Origin: Morinoia aosen
Taxonomy: Eukaryota; Arthropoda; Malacostraca; Amphipoda; Talitridae
Direction of reading: 5' to 3'
Length of the DNA: 64,000 bases
NCBI GenBank assembly: GCA_030386875.1
Contig: CM059558.1
Coordinates: 10,239,501 to 10,303,500 of the forward strand
Shown piece after piece: positions 33,689 through 45,989 of this stretch. The translations under genes and the position numbers were made by a program. The notes below the pieces were generated by a model. It did not search any database. It was not told the DNA's origin and worked only from the letters and a program-made list of their open reading frames with translations. The number at the start of each line of letters is the position of its first letter. The first letter of the stretch is position 1.

Positions 33689-34513
33689 ATGCCTAACAAA
33701 CGACGCATTACCAACAACAGCAGCAACAACAGCATCGAGTTTGAACCGAAGTTTGGTCAATACCCTGATGTGTCTAGCCTTACGAAAGACGGTAAAGAAG
33801 TGGTTTCTGTCCTTATAAAATACTTCGATTCAGTGATGACAAAATTTAATAGTGATATTGTTCAAGTGCAAAATGAAATAAGCCACCTTAAAACGCTATT
33901 TGAAACAAAAGAAGCGGAACACAAAAAAATTCTCGAAGAACAGAATGAGAAAATAGATAGCTTAACCTCCCGCCTGGACCAGTTGGAAAAAAATGATCAG
34001 CGCCGAGACATTGAAGACAAAAAATGTACTCTCGTCATTTCTGGAAGGGAAATACCGCCATCTCACGCAGGCGAAATCTGTAAGGATACAGTCTGCCAGC
34101 TCCTGAAGGACAAGATACCACATTGACCTCCCCGGCACTGACATTACGTCAGCTACAAGAATGGGGAAAAAACAATAACTGGGAATGTAGATCAAAGAAA
34201 CATTGCATTTGAACTAAAACATTATAACAAAAAACGTGAAATTCTCAACGCCTGCCGAGAAAAGAAACCACAGTTCTTCTTCATAAATGAATACCTCATA
34301 CCTTCACGAGCTAACGTCATGTACATTCTAAGGATGGCCAAAAGGAAATTCCCGGATAAAGTTGGAATCCCAAGAACACAGGATGGAAACATCTTCATAT
34401 TCAACCCAGGAAACCCAGATTCAAGACGCCGCGAGATCAACACGCCAGATGACCTCGAGCAATACCTGATGCAACAACTAAACATGTCATCACAGCAGAT
34501 CATGGGTGACTAG
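33689..34513 (+). pseudogene. LINE-C ORF1, coiled-coil nucleic-acid-binding protein
   Basis: The first 145 codons give a Lys/Asn-rich start, then a heptad-type coiled coil (residues about 45-100, e.g. LKTLFETKEAEHKKILEEQN) and the beginning of a folded domain (DKKCTLVISGREIPPSH). Around 34121 the frame slips into stops and returns near 34170. The rest continues in the original frame to 34513: NIAFELKHYNKKREIL, KKPQFFFINEYLIPSRANVM, LRMAKRKFPDKVG. This coiled coil plus RRM-like plus basic C-terminal layout is that of LINE ORF1 RNA chaperones. Two compensating one-base changes would repair it. Confidence 0.75.
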
Positions 34514-34599
34514 ACTAGGTGATCCCCTAAATTAGTCAATTTCATTTTCATCCCCTAAATATGTCAATTTCGTATTAATTTAACCTCAATTAGGTATCA

Positions 34600-35450
34600 T
34601 GTCAGTAAACCTCAACTTGATGCCAGTTCAACCTGAATCTATACAAATGTATAACAGATGTGCTTGTAAACATTTATGACAGCTGTGTGTGAACTTTTGA
34701 AACAACGCAATCAGCAATTTTTTACCTCCCAATGTTACTGTGAATTTTTTCTCTTCTTAACCACTTAAGTATTATTACGCGTAAACCATATAAGCTGATT
34801 ATATCATTGTCGTTGTAATCTTCTTATAACCTGATAATCGCTTCTGCCCTCCACTGCCATCGTACAACCATATTAGCTGATTATATCATTGTCGTTGTAA
34901 TCTTCTTATAATCTGATTATATCATTGTCGTTGTAATCTTATAATCTGATTATATCATTGTCATTATAATCTATCAGCAATTTTTCACTTACCAATATTA
35001 CTGTGAATTCTTCCTTATTTACCACTACAGTTATTATTACGCGTAAACCATATTAGCTGCTTGTATCATTGTCATCATAATCTTTAAAACTTATTCCCTC
35101 TTGTATGTGAACTTATGAAAACGCCCTCAGCAATCTGTTTGCACCAATGTAGTGATATCGAACTCCAATATTATAACAAATAAATAATAGATGTGTGTAA
35201 ACATCTATGACATCTGTGTGTCACATTTTGTAACATCGCAATTAGTAATTTTTCACCAACCAATGTTACTGTGAATTCTTCTTTATTTACCACTACAGTT
35301 ATTATTACGCGTAAACCATATTAGCTGATTGTATCATTGTCGTCATAATCTTTAGAAACTTATTACCTGTTGTATGTGAACTTGCGAAAACGCCCTTAGC
35401 AATCTGTTTGCACCAATGTTGTGATATTGAACTCCATTATCACTCGCTCA
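34600..35450. repeat. ~265-bp tandem repeats in the ORF1-ORF2 spacer
   Basis: The phrase AATTTTTCAC...CCAATGTTACTGTGAATT recurs at about 34710, 34977 and 35240 (steps near 267 and 263). GCGTAAACCATATTAGCTGA recurs downstream of each. A shorter 30-50-bp repeat (CTGATTATATCATTGTCGTT) is amplified inside the first unit (34795-34970). The arrangement resembles tandem promoter monomers, but function is unknown. Confidence 0.8.
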
Positions 35451-35616
35451 TGGACTGAGTTTGTGTGTACTCACGAAATCGCGCTAGATTTTTCTTTTTT
35501 ACTCTATTCTCTCTTACTTAATAAGCTACTTTTTAGACTGGAATATCCCTTTAAGCTTGACTCTGTATTTCGTTTTAAGCTCTATAGTACCTAATTCTTA
35601 CTTTTACTTATTTTAA

Positions 35617-38600
35617 ATGACTGATCACCCTGTAATATTTGAGGAAATCGATCCAGATTTCAATCATTTGAACAGAACATATCCAAACCTAAACGACTCT
35701 CAAGAGTGTAGGTATACTAATATATCAGAATTCAACGAAACTATACGAATAACTGACCGAGATTTCTCACTCCTGTGTTGGAACTGTAGGTCACTCTATC
35801 CAAAATTGGAAGAGATACAATGTACTATTACTGAACTTAAATATAACCTAGACGTGATTAGCTTCACCGAAAGCTGGCTAGATGACTCGACAAAAGACAT
35901 GATTCGATTTGAAAATTATCATAGTTACCATTCGCTAAGAAAAAACCAGCGGGGCGGAGGCATCAGCACATATATATCTAACCACATAGACTCGAGAACC
36001 ATAGCAAGTGCAACCATGAATCAGGATCTTAAAGAATCACTCTTCGTAGAACTTTTTAGAGATGGTAAACGCATTGTGCTTGGAACGGTGTATAGGCCTC
36101 CTACAGCCTGTCCTATATCCTTCCTGAATGAATTGAATCGTATTATTTCTCAGTTCAACAGGCCCTTATACAATGACATAATAATATGCGGTGACTTCAA
36201 TTATGATCTACTGAAACATGAAAGCCATGAACCAATCTCTAATTTCCTAACTACCTTTCAGTCTCAATCCTTCCTTCCGATCATTACAAAGCCTACACGA
36301 ATAACCTCAGAGTGTGCTACGCTGCTTGACAACATCTTTATGACAGACCCTAGTGATTTTCTTGCTGGAATAATTACTTCTGACTTATCAGATCACTTAC
36401 CAGTTTTCCTTATTAAGAAAAATGTCTATATTGCTTGCACCAAGGCACGGGCTGAAACTTACTCATATCGTAAAATAAACGAATCAAATCTTGAAGAAAT
36501 GCGCACCGTTCTAGAAGAATCAATGCCTACATTGCACATCTCTCAACAAAACAATAATACTACGAGCATTGATGAAGCAGTAGTAAAGTTGACTGAAACT
36601 ATAATGACCGCATACAATCAGTGTTGCCCAATTGTAACTCGTACAGTTACCCCGAAAAATAAACATAAGCCCTGGATTACTAGAGACATCGTGATAAATA
36701 TAAAGAAACGTCAAGCGTACCTAGCCCTCCTTTGCGAAGGACGAATATCTAGAGAAACATATAACCGATTTAGAAACTATGTAACAAACCAGATAAGAAC
36801 ATCAAAAAAGAACTACTTTACGCTCAAGTTTACTCAATTCAAAACTGACGTTAAAAAGACTTGGCATCTCCTTAACTCCTGCTGTAAACCGAATAATGCC
36901 GATAAAAAGAAAATTGAATATGTTGTTCAAGATAATGTAAAATATCATGAGAAGAAAGAAATTGCTAATCTCTTTAACAACTTCTTCGTAAACGTAGGGA
37001 AAACAATAGCTGATGGTATTCTAAGTGAACCTACTGATCACCTGGAATTTATGGATCATATTCGAGAACCCAACTCCTTTTTCTTTACGCCTACAAACTC
37101 CTCCGATGTAATTACGTGCATAAACAACATGAAAAATAAATCGAGTGGGTTACAAACGTTTCCGACTAAAGTACTTAAAGTTATTGCTGACATTATAGCC
37201 CCACTGATATCAAATATTATTAACCAGTCTCTCTTACTAGGCACTTCCCCGAACTCCCTCAAAATTGCTAGAGTAACCCCAATCTTTAAAAGTGGTGAAA
37301 AAACCTGTGTAAACAATTATCGACCTATCTCCATTCTACCAATTATTAGCAAAGTATTCGAAAAGATTGTGTATAAAAAAGTGTACTCTTATTTTGAACA
37401 AAAATCATTTCTTTACGATAAACAACACGGTTTTCGCTCTAAAAAATCAACAACACAGGCTATATTAAATCATTTACAATTCCTCTATTCTAATATAGAT
37501 GAAGGAAAGCCTGTCTTCTCTGTATTTCTTGACTTCCGAAAAGCATTTGATTGCGTGGACCATAAAATACTATTATCGAAACTACACTGTTATGGCATTC
37601 GAGGGATTGCCCATGATTGGTTCAGATCATACCTAACAAATCGGAAGCAATACGTTGTCATTGACGACGCAAAATCGGACCCACAGACAATTAGCCATGG
37701 AGTTCCACAAGGATCTGTTCTCGGGCCTCTCTTGTTTCTGATTTTTATCAATGATATTGTAAAATCTACATCATTCTTCAAATTCATACTTTTTGCCGAT
37801 GACAGTACGCTTTTTGCGGTCCTTCCGAACCAAAATCCTGCTATGATTGTGGAGAGTATAAATACTGAACTTCACAAGGTTTCATCGTGGCTCAAAGCTA
37901 ATAAAATAAGCCTAAATATCGATAAAACAAATTATATTACTTTCTCATACAAGAAAGATGTATCTCTCCCATGCATTAAAATTGGCGAAGGTGAAATCGA
38001 AGAAACCAACTCATGTAAGTTTCTGGGCATCATAATAGATAAACATCTGACCTTCAAAGAGCACATCACTCATATTAGTTACAAATTATCAAAATCCATC
38101 GGAATCCTAAATAAAGTTAAAAATTTTCTGCCTGAAACAGCTTTACAAATGCTCTACCGAACGCTCATTTCTCCATACTTGCAATACGGAATAGAAGCAT
38201 GGCACGGAACTGATAAAAATAAAACCAACAAAATTTTTACTCTGCAGAAAAGGGCTGTCAGAGCGGTATAGAACCTAGAATATAATGCTCACACAAATGA
38301 TTCTTTCAAAAATTTACAAATAATTAAACTTTCGGATCTCTACAAAATCTCCATCTGTAATTTCATTTACAAAACATTAAGAAATGATGGCGACAATAGC
38401 CTAAGACAATTATTGACTGCGCAAACTGGTCATCACGACCATTTAACCCGAAATAGAAGTAAATTCATGCTTCCTTATTATTCAAAAGCCAGGTCGCAAC
38501 ACAGTATTCTCTTCGTTGGAACCAAAACTTGGAACTCTATACCTGCAGAGATCCGTGAATGTAATTCGTACACAGTATTCAAAAGAAATCTTGAGTCTCA

Positions 38601-38619
38601 CTTCCTATCAGAATACTAG
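35617..38619 (+). pseudogene. LINE-C ORF2: AP endonuclease and reverse transcriptase, one in-frame stop
   Basis: One frame of 1001 codons with a single TAG at 38269-38271. Residues 1-280 are the AP-type endonuclease: LLCWNCRSLYPK, FTESWLDD, GTVYRPP, IICGDFNYDL, SDLSDHLPVF. Residues about 500-830 are the RT: NNYRPISILPIISKVFEK, FLDFRKAFDCVDHK, GVPQGSVLGPLLFLIFINDI and the catalytic LFADDS. The remainder is the C-terminal domain, which continues past the TAG (LFVGTKTWNSIPAEIRE). It makes and primes element cDNA at a nicked target. Only the late TAG separates it from a full-length protein; whether the truncated form works cannot be judged. Confidence 0.93.
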
Positions 38620-39619
38620 TCGTGTAAGATCACCGTGTCGAAATCTTGCCTCCTACATGTAACTAATGATAATGTCATAATGTAACTTGCCTTGTGTACC
38701 ATAACCAATCTTCTCTCTGCTCTTGAATCGTTTTATCGAACATACTGTTAAATATAGCCGACTTGACCTATATTGTAAAATACAGCATAAAATATCGAGT
38801 AAATTATCTCAATGATCAGTCTAATGCGAAACTAGGTTAAGTGAACTAGGTTAAACTTTTGTACACCCTTGAATAACGTGATGGTAGGATGCCCTAGAAG
38901 TCGCTGAACTTATTCGGGCCCACAGGTAGCTATACTCAAATTTGACCATTGTACTAGACTTAAGTAAAATTCTACCTCTGTATCACCTGTGGTAAATAAA
39001 TTGTTTGTTTAAATTGTTTTGTTTAAATTGTTTGTTTAAAATTGTTTGTAGCTCATTTAGAGCCCTTTTGCTTGACATATTTGGCATTTCTGTAGCTTCA
39101 AAACTCCAGGAGGCAGTTATATGTTTACACAGCAAGCTAATTAGCTGATGACTCAGCAGAAAACACTCAATTACACCATCATAATTTATCACTGAGTAAT
39201 AGAATGTTTTTTTGGAGTACGAAAGCATTTTAAGCAAGGCCATGAATGAACTCTCTATTCTCGTAAAGGAACACTCAAAACTGACTTTTAATAAGGGGGA
39301 AAGAGGGAGGTCACCCATCCATTGGCCCGCCCCAAGGTCACACTAGCCCAATGAACACCGCCCAATGAACACCGGCAGGCCGCAGCTGATACGGTTCAAG
39401 AAACGGTTTGTGAAAAGTACAGAAATTTCTTGAGATACCTTCTCGACTCGCGCGCCATCAAAACATAGAAGTTCATTAACTTCATTCACATGTATCTTTC
39501 AAAATAATGCACCTATCGAGTTCAAATTACTCTCAAAGCAATGAATGAAACTTTTTTAAGAGAAATATGTAAATGCCAAAACACTTTAGCGTTCACAGAC
39601 AACAGGAAGTGAAGTATCC

Positions 39620-39992
39620 GTAAGCCCTCGATGAGATTCACATTTTTTCGGTGAGCCTCATTTTGTCGAGAAGTTAATTTCTAAACTATAGCACCTATAA
39701 ACTTTAAATTAATTTGAATTTTTAGACTAAATTGTTCTTCATGCCGACATGTATGACAAAACTCTCATACGCTTCCTGGGGGGCAGGGAGCGAAGTTCCC
39801 CTAAGCTCTTGATGAGAGTCACATTTTTTCGATGAGCCTCATTTTGTCGAGAAGTTAATTTCTAAACTATGGCACCTATAAACTTCAAATGGATTTGAAT
39901 TAGTAGAACAAATTATTCTTCCCGCCGACATGTATAACAAAGCTCTCATACGCTTCCTGGGGGGGAAAGGGAGAGGGAGCGACGTTTCCGTA
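39620..39992. repeat. ~180-bp tandem subterminal units of foldback 1, outer block
   Basis: Each unit begins near CGATGAGAGTCACATTTTTT and ends CGCTTCCTGGGGGG...GAGCGAAGTT. Copies start at about 39628 and 39808; after the nested insertion three more follow at about 46518, 46702 and 46882. The middle of the unit (CTATAGCACCTATAAACTTC) is the best conserved. Confidence 0.9.
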
Positions 39993-40048
39993 CCCAGTTA
40001 AAAATTCATGCCGTTTTTAGGTCGACAGGTAGCAGAACACAGTGAAAG

Positions 40049-40291
40049 ATGGCCGTTGAAGGTCAGAACGTTCCTCTGTCGGCCGCTCTCGACCAAAATT
40101 TGCCGTTCGACGGCTATCCGCTAGTCTCATTTAGACGGAAACAAGCCGGAAAAATCGAGCCCTTGCCCAAAGGCGGATTCAAGAGGAGAATGTCGCTTGC
40201 GTTCGACCTATTTGATTACCAGTCGAGCAACGGTTTTCTGGAAGCTACAGAAAATTCTTTAGAATATCTTAAGTGCAACTTTAGATTTTAG
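40049..40291 (+). CDS. Short unknown ORF near the left end of the TA-flanked insertion
   Basis: An 80-codon frame whose ATG lies in a fair context (AAGATGG), 56 bases inside the element end. The predicted protein is basic in the middle (FRRKQAGKIEPLPKGGFKRR) and acidic at the end, without a motif I know. It could be the first exon or relic of a transposon protein, or chance. Confidence 0.25.
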   Translation: MAVEGQNVPLSAALDQNLPFDGYPLVSFRRKQAGKIEPLPKGGFKRRMSLAFDLFDYQSSNGFLEATENSLEYLKCNFRF

Positions 40292-42469
40292 TCTAACACT
40301 CGTAACTTTTGAAATAATTCACCTGTTGAGTTCAAATTACTCTCAAATGAAAGATAAAAACATTCTTAAGGGAAAATCGTACATACCAACATTCTTGAGC
40401 ACTCTCTGACAGCAAAATTCATTTGCCATTAAAATTACAGTCGGTAGCTGCCGAGGAAAACTTGCTAGCCAAAGCTGTCAACTAAAAAATGGTACATTTA
40501 CATAAAACTTTACCTTACGGATAGTTATGATGGTATAAGGTATTTAAATGTCAATTCACATTTTGTATAGTGTACATTCAATAATATTATCCTGTTTTTC
40601 ATCTGAGCCAAATTTTTATTTCCATTCGAGTTAGAGATGGCAACACTGCTCGCACATGTGACAAGTCTGACTCAAGCTGCCCAAGCAAGCCTTTTCGCGG
40701 CAGTAATTCGAATGGTGTTGCGCGTCACAGGTGTTGTGGTGGCTTCTCATTATGCAATAAGTTTTTTCACGCAATGTCAGAATGTATTTCAGTGCGAGTG
40801 TGTAGTACGTTGAAGTGTCTCTTACTTCTGAAAAAATTTCTGCTCTAAAAAGGTATGAGGTGTTCGCTCTCACTCGAGTTTCTTATTCCATTGAAGACGT
40901 TAAGCCGGTATGGCATGTTGTCAAGTGCCTGATGAGTAATTGACCTTGTCGTCTCAATAATTTTTGAGTGTGAATGAATAGTAATATACATATATTAATG
41001 AGAAGGAACAATTACGCACTTAAGGTCAATCATTAATCAGGATTGCACTACTGTGCGGCCAATGTTGACTTCATATGTGGTAGTGCACAATTGTATATAC
41101 TTCAAAATTTAAACTGCAGTTTAAAGAAGCAATAAAAGCAAAATATAATAGTGTATGTTTATTCACTATTAATTTCATTCTTATTTTACAGTAAGTGTTA
41201 ACACAATTTAGCTTCAAATTTTCAAGTTGCAGTATAATTCCACTTGAGAAACCTTTGACAAGCAACAATGTTCAATGTTTTCAATTTAGATGTACGGATA
41301 GTATCGGTATCGGCCTTTTTCTATTATCAGTACATCACTAGTTTTCAATTTTCTGTAAGAAAAGTAAACTTCAGAAATATCTGACGAGCTGTATTATAAA
41401 ATTAAGGAATAACAATGATGTGAGAAGAATAGGTCAATAGTTTACTTAAATTCGTTCGCGGAAATTAAGAATTCTGTTTCAAAAAATCTCTAAAGGAACA
41501 CATTTAAGAACGTTTCAAATGAATGACATTTGGCTCGCTGATGCGTAATTTTTGAGTTTTTAATCTGTGAAGTTATAGGAACTTAGTATATAAAAATGGA
41601 GAAACGGACGCGTAAATATGATGTAATACGGCATAACATGATGCTAGGTTAAATTAGGTTAGGTAACGTTAGATTAGCTGAATGAACTAACCTAAAATAA
41701 CTTAACTTAGCCGTACTGACACTGATGGTTACCGCAAAAATACTGGGCGTGTTTCAAGAATGCAGCTACGATGTAGACGATTATATAACGTTATGTTTAC
41801 CTGAACGTAATTCATGTTATAGCTCGAAAATTACGTATCAGCGAGCAAAATGTCATTCGTGCTCTTTTAGTGATTCCATAAATCAGAGGTCGTGATTTCC
41901 GTGAGCACATCAAAATAAATACTGACCGAAGAAAAATCCTTAATCACCTGATGAACCTCAGCATTATCGATGAGTTAGGGTTGAATTATGCTTTAAATTT
42001 AGGAGCGTCCTACCAGCAAACGTTGTGTGACCGTAGGCTAGTGATGTACAGATATATCGGTAGCGGCAAAATCTGGCCGATATTTCATGGATACTTTCCA
42101 ATAATACGTATTTTATCTTGAAAATGATGGTCATAAATCATGAAAGTAAAATTAAATAAAGAGCCTATTCATTCAAAGTAAATTAGTTAGCTAACTGTTC
42201 AATTACAGAGTTTAATCAGGCCTGCTAAGTGAATCCACTACGTTGAATTCCCGATGTCACGGACGGTCTTTAAGTGAAAGCTTTGTAGCGTAAATAGTTA
42301 AACACAGAGGGGACATAAAATTAGTATACTTTTACAACTGAAACCTATATAGTTTGAACCAATTTCCATTTCTTAAAGTATGTGACAGGCTAACAAAAAT
42401 CAAACCAATTAAATATAGTTGAAGGTGTATTTTAAAGTTTTCATAAATTTAACATAGAAATAACTGAAA

Positions 42470-42885
42470 ATTTTATTTTCATTAAGCTTGTAGATCGTAA
42501 AGTATTACAAAGCTAATTATTTTATTTTAATTAAGCATGTAAATCGCCGTTCATTACGAATCTAGCATTTTTCTTCATTTTAATATGTTTGAAAAATTCA
42601 TGAACAATCTTATAATTGGTTGCGTTTGCGCATCTTTCCGGTTTCGGATCCTATCGAATTTTAATGTTTTCTTTTCGTCAAAGTATGTATTTTGGTGTGA
42701 AAAACATGAAAATAATAACTATTCTGTGGAGAAATAATTGTTTTGGTTCATGAACAATCTTATAAGATTGTCGTGAATTTTTCAAACGCCTTAAATAGAA
42801 GAAAAATGCAATATTCCTAAAGTACGGTGGTTCACATGCTAAATTCGAATAAAATTATTAGCTTTGTAGTATTTGAAGATTTACG
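42470..42885. repeat. Small inverted-repeat element in the left Penelope arm
   Basis: CTAATTATTTTATTTTAATT...GCATTTTTCTTC at the left is mirrored by GAAGAAAAATGC...AATAAAATTATTAG at the right, with TTCATGAACAATCTTAT near the centre in both senses. It is absent from the right Penelope arm, so it inserted after the inverted copy formed. Target duplication unclear. Confidence 0.7.
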
Positions 42886-43009
42886 TAAAATTAACACTCC
42901 TAGTCGGACTATCATTGAAAAATTTAAAGACGAAGAATATAGCACGGATAGGTATATTTAATAAAATTTAACGAAGCTAAATTTAAACTATGTCAATTAG
43001 TCACTTTTA

Positions 43010-43040
43010 CACGTTTCGGAGACCAGCTCCATCTTCAGTA
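43010..43040 (-). other. Hairpin with hammerhead-like core, left Penelope arm
   Basis: The minus strand reads CTGAAGA, then GGAG-CTGGT-CTCC, then GAAAC. This matches the CUGANGA ... stem ... GAAA order of hammerhead ribozymes, which are known in Penelope-like elements. I could not build a convincing stem III or cleavage triplet, and one unpaired U sits at the foot of the stem. Confidence 0.35.
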
Positions 43041-43326
43041 AGTCTGAAAACATAAAAACCAAAATTGGTTAGTTCATGACAACAATGAGAAAAGTGACAA
43101 AGTGATCGGTAAGAAAAAAAATCAATACAAAAATTTCTAACGGATATGAACTATTAGCATTATTTAAAGATGACTTCTATTTGGCAATGTGAATGGATTC
43201 TAAAATGCGCAAATCTAACTCGTTAGGTGCAGAGCATAAAATAGAAAAATTGTCCTCGGAAAGACGGCTGCTACACTGTTCGGTATGAAGGCGGATTGAT
43301 GAATGAGGAGGTTGAGCCACAGAACA

Positions 43327-44196
43327 TTTACATAATCTGAAGGTTTTCTCTCCTGAACTGTACTCGAAGTTGTATCTGTCAGGTTCACGTCCGGGTGACC
43401 AGTATGGTTTGCCAAAAATCCATAAGTTAGACTTTCCATCTAAATTTCAATTTCGTCCTATTTTTTCTGCAGTGAATATGCCTAATTTTAACTTAGCACG
43501 ATTTCGATTTCCTGTGTTAAATCCTTTGACTGTAAATAAATATACTCTTGGTAACTCAACTCAATTTGTTAAGGAGATCATACCGTGTCAAAATGCTGAT
43601 AAAGTTACTATGGCTTCATTTGATATTGAAAGTTTATTCAAAAATATTCCACTTGCAGAAACCATCGAAATAATTATAAATTCCTTGTTTGCTTAGCCTA
43701 CTGATACAGTTTTAGGTCTAGGCAAATCTTATTCTAAGACGCTTCTCGAACTGTCTGTTATGAACTCTATATTTGTGTTTGCAGGCAATTTGTATAAACA
43801 AATCGAAGGCCTGGGGTCTTCCATTATGACCCACATTTGCAAAAATTTTCATGTCACTGGGAACAAAAATGGCTGGCCGATTGTCCTGTGGAATTTAAAC
43901 CAGAATTTTATCGCCGTTACATTGATGAGACGTTTTTGTTGTTTCGTGATCCAAGTCATGCTCAAATGTTCAGGGACTATTTAAATGAGAAACATTCATC
44001 AATAGAATTTACAATCGAAATTGAGAATAATGGCTCGTTATCTTTTTTGGACTGTAAAATTACTCGAGTAGGTAAAGCTTTCACTTCTTCAGTTTTTCGT
44101 AAGGCTACTTTTACTGGATTGGGCATAAGTTTCTACAGTAACTGTAGCTATATATTTAAAATTAATGCGATTAAAACCTTATTGAATCGTGCCTAA
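43327..44196 (+). pseudogene. Penelope-like reverse transcriptase remnant
   Basis: The frame from 43327 contains the family hallmark YGLPKIHK, FRPIFSAVN and the first catalytic motif MASFDIESLFKNIP, then a TAG at 43694. The same frame goes on with FAGNLYKQIEGLGSSI. After a frame step at about 43835 come FKPEFYRRYIDETFLLFRD (the Y-x-D-D motif, here Asp-Glu) and NGSLSFLDCKITRVG, TSVFRKATFTGLG. The N-terminus is cut at the junction with the inverted copy. Stop, frameshift and the D-to-E change make it inactive. Confidence 0.88.
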
Positions 44197-44289
44197 AACA
44201 TTTGCTCTAGTTTTGTGGATCTGCATGCTGAATTTAATTTTTTAGTCTCATTTTTTTTGTAAAAACGGATTTCCTTCCTCAATTGTTCA

Positions 44290-44840
44290 TGCTCATATTA
44301 AAAAATTTTTAGACAAGAAATATTCAGATATTAACGATGTCGCCGATTCGGTGCAATAGCTCTGTGTATTTCCATATTTTGGTGATTTTACGAGCAAGAT
44401 GTGCCGGGGGTATTGAAAACCTTTTTGAACACCACTTTCCTGGGGTAAAATTGAATATAATTACTGTGAATCTGCTGCGAGTTGGTTCTTTCTATCGGTA
44501 CAAAGATAGGATTCCTAAGCGGATGCGGGCATCCCTGGTATATAAATTTAGTTGCGTACAGTGTACGTCTGGCTACGTCGGCATGACGACACTGCCTTTT
44601 TACGTAAAGACCGCCCATGGCACCGCGGAGTAAGCTTTCGAACCGGGAGACCTTTAGGTCAACCTCCTCATTCACCAATCGGCCTTCATACTGAACAGTG
44701 TAGCAGCCTTATTTCCGAGGAAAATTTTTCTATTTTATACTCTGCACCTAACGAGTTAGTTTGCGCATTTTAGAATCCCTTCACATTGCCAAAGAGAAGC
44801 CACCTTTAAATAATGCTGATAGTTCATATCCGATAGAAAT
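44290..44840 (+). pseudogene. Penelope-like GIY-YIG endonuclease remnant
   Basis: Reading through frames, KKFLDKKYSDI is followed by IPKRMRASLVYKFSC, QCTSGYVGMTT (the GIY-YIG-like core with its Cys pair), HRGVSFRTGRPL and, near 44780, SLHIAKEKPPLNN, which is the usual C-terminal ending (ILESLxIxxxxPxLN). The domain would nick DNA for insertion. At least one frame step lies in it, near 44630. Confidence 0.82.
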
Positions 44841-44929
44841 TTTTTATAGATTTTTTTTTACCTATCACTTCGTCACTTTTCTCATTGTTGTCATGAACTA
44901 ACCAATTTTGGTTTTTATGTTTTCATACA

Positions 44930-44961
44930 TACTAAAGATGGAGCTGGTCTCCGAAACGTTT
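44930..44961 (+). other. Hairpin with hammerhead-like core, right Penelope arm
   Basis: The same GGAG-CTGGT-CTCC-GAAACG hairpin as in the left arm, with the 5' core changed to CTAAAGA. The stem is kept while other bases of the arm have drifted. Confidence 0.35.
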
Positions 44962-45989
44962 AAAATTGACTACTTCTTATATATTAAATTTAGGATCGTT
45001 AAATTGTATTAAATATGATACCTATCCGTGCTGAATTCTTCGTCTCTAAATTTTTATTGAAGATTTACTAGATAAATTAAGATCGAATTTCCAGCTTTTT
45101 CTATAATAAACTTCAAAAACTTCAAAATACACCATCAACTTTATTTATATAATTGGTTGGATTTTTGTTAGCCTGTTTAGTTGTAAATGTATAATAATTT
45201 TAGGTCGCTTCTGTTTTCAACTATTCATGCTACATAGCTTTCACTTACTGAACGTACGTGCCTCATCGGGAAGTCAAAGTATTAATTAAATTCAGTTAGC
45301 GGGCCTGATTAAACTCTGCAATTCAACAGTTACCTAACTAATTTGCTAGGTATGAATAGCCTCTTTATTTGATCATGCTTTTACTCTCATGATTTATGAC
45401 CTTCATTTATATGATAAAATACGTATTATTGGAAAGTATCGGCTGGATTTTACCAATGCCAGTAAAATGACCGATACCGATACATCAGTACATGAATAAT
45501 TTTATGACAGGATTTTATAAATATTTGTCAACGTTTCGATCTGAATTTCGAATAAAAAAAAGTAAACCATTTACATTTATGTGCCACGGCAAAAAAAAAG
45601 ACTATTTGCTGCATTGGCTACTCTGGCTGAAGCTTCATAAAAAAATGACGCTGAAACTCACAAGAGTCGTTTTCTTCTATTTCGCATGGAGTTGAGTTTG
45701 GACCCGTAACTTCTGGTGAAGATGGCGATTCTTCAGAAGAAACAAGAGATGGAAGAAATGTAGAATGCTGGTCTGCAGAGGCACCATTTCAAGAGCAAGG
45801 GCCCAACTATTAGCTTCACCACATCGGTCAATTCGTATTTATCACGATTTATCTTTGTGGTGGGGCTGGTAGAGACGGCAATGTGAGCAACGTAAACACA
45901 ACAAAATGTCGAAACCAAACCTGAATTTTCCCTCGTCAGTCTTCAGCAACCTCTGAATTGAAGGACGTCCTTGAAGGTGATCAACGATG

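Larger units (their letters stand above)
33560..39048 (+). mobile_element. Near-complete non-LTR retrotransposon (CR1/L2-like LINE)
   Basis: It has ORF1 (33689-34513), a ~1.1-kb spacer with tandem repeats, ORF2 (35617-38619) and a 3' end made of GGTAAATAAATTG followed by TTGTTTAAA-type repeats. Lack of poly(A) and a short repeated 3' tail are typical of CR1/L2-like LINEs. Damage is light: two compensating indels in ORF1 and one stop in ORF2. The 5' end is not defined; the upstream boundary given is a guess. Confidence 0.85.
42041..45492 (+). mobile_element. Penelope-like element with an inverted copy of its own 3' end
   Basis: Plus-strand coding remnants (43327-44840) show a Penelope-type RT followed by a GIY-YIG endonuclease. 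The 3' segment 44660-45492 is repeated in inverted orientation upstream of the RT at 42041-43314 (for example CAACCTCCTCATTCA, GGAGCTGGTCTCCGAAACG and TTTGATCATG-like blocks). A partial inverted copy joined to the 5' side is a known outcome of Penelope insertion. The coding part is 5'-truncated and frame-broken. Confidence 0.85.
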
